A DNA stretch of 8,034 nt from Planctomycetota bacterium (GTDB taxonomy: Bacteria; Planctomycetota; Phycisphaerae; UBA1845), in contig JADFHG010000149.1 of assembly GCA_022567365.1 (NCBI GenBank), forward strand, positions 1-8,034, given 5' to 3'. The notes below the pieces were generated by a model. It worked only from the letters and a program-made list of their open reading frames with translations, searched no databases and was not told where the DNA came from. The translations under genes and the position numbers were made by a program. Every line of letters starts with the position of its first letter. Position 1 is the first letter of the stretch. Shown one piece after another: positions 5,185-8,034 of this stretch.

Positions 5185-6297
5185 ATGAAAATGCGAAATG
5201 GTCTTGCGGTTTTGGTAGTCGGCATGTTCGTGTCCAGCGCGTTGGCGATCTGCCCGCCGTCGAACACATCGGAAAAGGGCGCGGAGCTGGCCAAGGCGAA
5301 CGCGGCGACGACCGGCTGCAACTGCCCGAACTGCGACGGCAGTTGCGACCTGTGCAAGAAGGCCGTGAAGACCGTTGCGGCCAAGACCGCGAAGAAGGGC
5401 GGATGCGGATCCAGGAAGGCAGCGACCGCCGCGACGGTCGTGACCGTTTCGGACAAGACCGCCTCGGGTTGTGGATGCTCCAGATGCGACGGCAATTGCC
5501 CATTGTGCAAGAAGGCCGCGACGACCGTTGCCGCCAAGACCGCGAAGAAGGGCGGATGCGGCTACAAGAAGGCAGGGACTGCCACTACCGTCGTGACCGC
5601 GGCCGATAAGTCAGCCAAGTCGGCCAAGTCGGCCAAGAAGGGTTGCTGTGCGTCGAAGAGCGGGGCCAAGACCGTCGCAGCCGGTTCATATAAGGGATGC
5701 CACGCGCAGAAAAGGAAGACGATTCTCGCTTCGATGCCCGCATTGCAGTATCGCGTCGGTGAGACGACGACCGGATGTTCACAGAGCGCGGCCGCGATGG
5801 CCAAGGCGTCTGACGCGAAGATCGAGTATCTCGTCGGCGACGACGCCTTCCAGAACAAAGGCGAGGCGCTGGTCAAGCTCGCATCCGCAATCGATGCCCA
5901 TTCGAACGGGTTGATGTCGATGCAGTTCTCCGCGGGCGGCGAGTGCAGTCGGTGCCCGGTCACCGCGAAGGCAATCGCCAAGAAGAACAACACGACGATC
6001 GCCTACCGCGTCGGCGGGTTCGACTTCGCCACCAAGGAAAAGGCCCAAACCGCGATCAAGCTGGCCCGTGCGGCCGCTGAGAGCGTCGCGATGAAATACA
6101 AGGTGGGCGAAAAAGTGTACCAATGCGGCAAGTCCGCCGGGGCAAAGGCCGATTCCTCGAAGGCAACAATGACGTTCGTCATCGGCGATAAGGAAACATG
6201 TTGCGATAAGACTGCGGCCGTCATGTTGGCCGAGGCCAAGGTCCGAGCCGTCGTCAGCGCCGTCGCCGCGTATTCCGCGGGCACGCCTGCCATATAG
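5185..6297 (+). CDS. Exported Cys/Lys/Ala-rich repeat protein, possible metal binder (370 aa)
   Basis: I do not recognise a named family. From ATG 5185 a Sec-type signal (about residues 1-21) ends 'SSALA' before 'ICPPSN', so the protein is probably exported. Residues 44-143 hold two nearly identical 51-aa modules, each with CxCx2Cx3Cx2C (Cys 45, 47, 50, 54, 57 and Cys 96, 98, 101, 105, 108) followed by a Lys/Ala/Thr stretch with 'KKGGCG' (Cys74, Cys125). A broken third follows, with 'KKGCC' (Cys154-155) and Cys172. Residues 187-363 hold three units of about 57-60 aa starting at 187, 246 and 303. Each unit is two halves built on '[YF]xVG' or a variant, often with Cys 4-6 residues later and an Ala-rich helix. 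Cys spacing suggests metal or redox binding; this is inference. The CC half-repeats faintly recall TRASH/YHS-like metal domains. The gene follows queD by 178 bp with its own possible promoter and ends before a strong terminator. Confidence 0.85.
   Translation: MKMRNGLAVLVVGMFVSSALAICPPSNTSEKGAELAKANAATTGCNCPNCDGSCDLCKKAVKTVAAKTAKKGGCGSRKAATAATVVTVSDKTASGCGCSRCDGNCPLCKKAATTVAAKTAKKGGCGYKKAGTATTVVTAADKSAKSAKSAKKGCCASKSGAKTVAAGSYKGCHAQKRKTILASMPALQYRVGETTTGCSQSAAAMAKASDAKIEYLVGDDAFQNKGEALVKLASAIDAHSNGLMSMQFSAGGECSRCPVTAKAIAKKNNTTIAYRVGGFDFATKEKAQTAIKLARAAAESVAMKYKVGEKVYQCGKSAGAKADSSKATMTFVIGDKETCCDKTAAVMLAEAKVRAVVSAVAAYSAGTPAI
5314..5619 (+). repeat. Tandem 153-bp duplication inside the Cys-rich gene
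   Basis: Unit 1 (5314-5466) and unit 2 (5467-5619) encode the two Cys modules. The bases from 5371 and from 5524, exactly 153 apart, match with one difference over about 38 positions, so the copies are similar at DNA level and not only in protein. This suggests a fairly recent in-frame duplication or ongoing gene conversion. Confidence 0.75.
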
Positions 6298-6354
6298 TCG
6301 TCAGCGCCGCGTGACGTTTGAGCCCGCGGCCGCACAATGACGAATGACGATCCC

Positions 6355-6399
6355 AAGCGCGGGGTTCGATGGGCAAACGTCCCTCGGCCCCGCGCTTTT
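6355..6399 (+). terminator. Intrinsic terminator after the Cys-rich gene
   Basis: AAGCGCGGGG (6355-6364) pairs perfectly with CCCCGCGCTT (6388-6397), and the right arm runs into TTTT (6396-6399). The 23-nt loop has an inner GGG/CCC pairing. It lies 57 bases past the TAG at 6295-6297 and about 70 bases from the stop of the convergent minus-strand gene. On the minus strand no T-run follows directly, so its main effect should be on the plus strand. Confidence 0.75.
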
Positions 6400-6467
6400 G
6401 TGCGCGACCAAGGCCGGTTCATCGCTGCTACGTGCCACGTGCCGTCGCGAAACGGTGACGGCGAATC

Positions 6468-6944
6468 CTACGCCGCCGACGCGGACGCTGCAGGCAATGC
6501 GGGATCTCTCGCGTTTTCCAGCGTCGCGAGTCCACCATGATCGCACGCGCGAGCATGCATTTCGTCGACCTGTTTCTCGATGACGTTCTCCGGGCGACGT
6601 GACGGTTTCGTCACCCACAACTGCGCGAACGCGAGCACGACGGGTACCGCGGTCACCACGACGGCCCACTTCGCCAGCCGCCGACCGCGGCGCATGCTGA
6701 GACGACCGACGATTTCGCAAATCATCACGACGAACACCACGAGCAGGAACTTGTAGACCACCATCCCCGGCAGCCCCCACCGCTGAAACACCCAATCGGC
6801 GAGGATGTTGACCTCCCTGCCGCCGAAATAGAGCACGATGCACGTCAACATGATGTCCATCGCCGAAAGGAACACGAACCAGGCGTAGATGTTGGGATAG
6901 AGGGCCGCCCGCCGCAAAACGCCACGGCGCGACCCCGGCGGCAT
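6468..6944 (-). CDS. DUF5658-type three-helix membrane protein (158 aa)
   Basis: Predicted inner-membrane protein of unknown function with the DUF5658 pattern. Helix 1 is about residues 20-40 and contains Asp30 in 'LSAMDIMLT'. The signature 'GGREVN' is at 41-46. Helix 2 is about 59-80 and contains Lys65 in 'VVYKFLLVV' and 'ICEIVGR'. After a basic 'RRGRRL' turn, helix 3 is about 91-111. A polar, charged tail with one Cys (134) and an Ala-rich end completes it. The start is a judgement. ATG 6944 has AAGGAGG upstream (10 bases from AGGAGG to ATG). The open frame reaches ATG 7001 and ATG 7031, where no Shine-Dalgarno is seen and the extra residues are Gly/Ser/Thr-rich. It converges with the Cys-rich gene and lies downstream of, on the same strand as, the conserved gene at the right edge. 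Confidence 0.82.
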   Translation of the reverse strand: MPPGSRRGVLRRAALYPNIYAWFVFLSAMDIMLTCIVLYFGGREVNILADWVFQRWGLPGMVVYKFLLVVFVVMICEIVGRLSMRRGRRLAKWAVVVTAVPVVLAFAQLWVTKPSRRPENVIEKQVDEMHARACDHGGLATLENARDPALPAASASAA

Positions 6945-6954
6945 CAGGTTCGTG

Positions 6955-6961
6955 CCTCCTT
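6955..6961 (-). promoter_or_regulatory. Shine-Dalgarno AAGGAGG favouring the ATG start at 6944
   Basis: AAGGAGG on the minus strand lies 10 bases before ATG 6944-6942. The spacing is a little long, but no other in-frame start has any such match. Confidence 0.6.
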
Positions 6962-6997
6962 CGGTGCCTGTCGCGGTATCTGATTGCGAGCCGCTGG

Positions 6998-8034
6998 TCA
7001 TGGCTTGCGTACCATACCATAACCACACCATGGGCGCAGCCGCCGCATTTCAGAGGGTGGGCGTAGCGAAACCAGCGACCGAAAGACCGAGGGGTGCGCA
7101 GCTGTTGGTCGAGCCGCAGCGCGAGCGGCTGGAACGGCTGAGTCCGTGACTGTCCCGGCGGTTTGCGATTCGGCGGGAGTCTTGTCCCCACGGTCGCATT
7201 GTCGGCCTGATCTGTGATGGTAAGGAAACGGCTCGACGTGTTGAACTGCCGCCCGCGTTCCTGCTTGCGTTGATTCCGCTTCACGATATCGCGTCAGAAC
7301 ACTGACACAGGCTCTTCGTAAGAACTTGTAATCGGAGAAATGTGCCACTTCGAAGGGTACAATTGAGCGCGGTGGTTTTTCATCCACACGAATAGAGCAA
7401 GCTGAGGCATGCCTTTGCCGAACGAAGTTCCATCCACCCTGCGCCGTCTGAGAGATCGGTGCACAGGCGTCCCCACGAACATCCCACTTACCCGAGGAGA
7501 AAGAATGACCGGCAATCGTACCCTTCAGAACACGGTCGTGAGCTATCTGACGAACAGCAGCTTTGTGTGGTGGCGCGGTCACGGATACCCCACCATAGCC
7601 GGTAGCCAATATGCCCAGTCCATTCTTGCGAGTTAGATCACCGAAGGCGCCGGTCACTTTGGGATCAACATGCCCGCCGCCTTCTTTATTCGCTGTCCCA
7701 AGGACAAGCTGCTTCCGCGTTAATGTTTGGCGCTTGCCCTGCCCGTGTTGTGACTCGATGAAGATCACTTCGATCCACCAGTCGTCGAAAGGAATCCACT
7801 CCGGCTCGTGTAGCGGAGGCGGGGGCATATTGACGCGCGGCACGTGAGTAACACCAGCGACATCGTCAGTGTTGTGACCGGGATTCACGTCAACCGGCCG
7901 CTCGTCCAGGCTTATCGGCATCGTCACCCCAGAGCCTTTACCGCGGCTCTCGACCCGCAGTCCCGTCAACCCGGAGTGGAACGACAGGTTGTTTTTCGTC
8001 GGCTTTGAGGCCGTCCTCAAAAATTTTCCGCCCT
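6998..8034 (-). CDS. Conserved uncharacterised protein, 5' end off window, suspect C-terminal tail
   Basis: The frame is open from the right edge (no stop between 8034 and TTG 8020) down to a stop at 6998-7000, so the N-terminus is outside the window. Counting from 8020 as residue 1, the first 165 or so residues have motifs I recognise from uncharacterised bacterial proteins: 'NNLSFHSGLTGLRV' (10-23), 'IPFDDWW' (76-82), 'TRKQLVLGTANKEGGGHVDP' (101-120) and 'VRQIAH' (156-161). I know no function. Homologues I recall end shortly after the RQIAHE-type motif, whereas this frame continues about 170 more residues (bases about 7510-6998) that are Arg/Ser/Ala-rich and unlike the family. The native stop may have been lost or a frameshift may have occurred, leaving a chance extension. 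A pseudogene or degraded 3' end is possible. Hand-counted GC in lines 7321, 7501 and 7681 is 45-52%, lower than the core, suggesting transfer. Confidence 0.6.
   Translation of the reverse strand, partial: GGKFLRTASKPTKNNLSFHSGLTGLRVESRGKGSGVTMPISLDERPVDVNPGHNTDDVAGVTHVPRVNMPPPPLHEPEWIPFDDWWIEVIFIESQHGQGKRQTLTRKQLVLGTANKEGGGHVDPKVTGAFGDLTRKNGLGILATGYGGVSVTAPPHKAAVRQIAHDRVLKGTIAGHSFSSGKWDVRGDACAPISQTAQGGWNFVRQRHASACSIRVDEKPPRSIVPFEVAHFSDYKFLRRACVSVLTRYREAESTQAGTRAAVQHVEPFPYHHRSGRQCDRGDKTPAESQTAGTVTDSAVPAARAAARPTAAHPSVFRSLVSLRPPSEMRRLRPWCGYGMVRKP

Noticed and set aside
7505..7636. Plus-strand 43-codon frame from ATG 7505 preceded by GAGGAG at 5-base spacing
   Set aside because: The ribosome-binding match is good, but the frame lies opposite the conserved VRQIAH region of the minus-strand gene and its product matches nothing I know. 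Most likely coincidence.

Overview
The window is GC-rich bacterial DNA (some hand-counted 60-base lines in the middle reach about 70% GC). It carries short genes on both strands, several GTG/TTG starts, strong Shine-Dalgarno sequences in front of some genes and none in front of others, and two small predicted lipoproteins, one of them SmpA/OmlA (BamE)-like, which points to a Gram-negative envelope. The DUF5658-type membrane protein, the Lys/Ala/Cys-rich exported repeat protein and the intergenic 'CCGAGCCGCGTGC' repeats make Planctomycetota (or a neighbouring phylum) my best guess. This is inference from gene style, not proof.

Layout. 2-340 (+): 3' part of a DUF4411 PIN-like gene, running off the left edge. 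482-2455 (-): DinG/XPD-type helicase that lacks the first of the four Fe-S cysteines. 2456-2964: gene-free divergent spacer with a two-unit direct repeat and a cluster of inverted repeats. 2965-3174 (+): 69-aa ScdA_N/DUF1858-like protein. 3265-3579 and 3782-4123 (both -): two small lipoproteins, each with a GTG start set by a good Shine-Dalgarno. 4124-4619: gene-free spacer with 21-bp self-complementary repeats and repeated GTTACAA words, ending in a likely promoter. 4620-5006 (+): queD (6-carboxytetrahydropterin synthase). 5185-6297 (+): exported Cys-rich repeat protein followed by a strong intrinsic terminator (6355-6399). 6468-6944 (-): DUF5658-type three-helix membrane protein. 6998-8034 (-): conserved uncharacterised protein whose N-terminus runs off the right edge and whose C-terminal tail looks non-native.

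The genes do not form one obvious operon or pathway. They are mostly single transcription units for DNA repair, tRNA queuosine or folate-like metabolism, envelope lipoproteins and a redox or metal-type protein. Both window ends have lower GC (45-53% in the lines I counted) and carry accessory-type genes, which suggests transferred DNA flanking a more typical core. The best candidate for something undescribed is the 370-aa exported protein at 5185-6297. It has two nearly identical N-terminal Cys modules and six C-terminal half-repeats built on a '[YF]xVG' core, often followed by cysteine.
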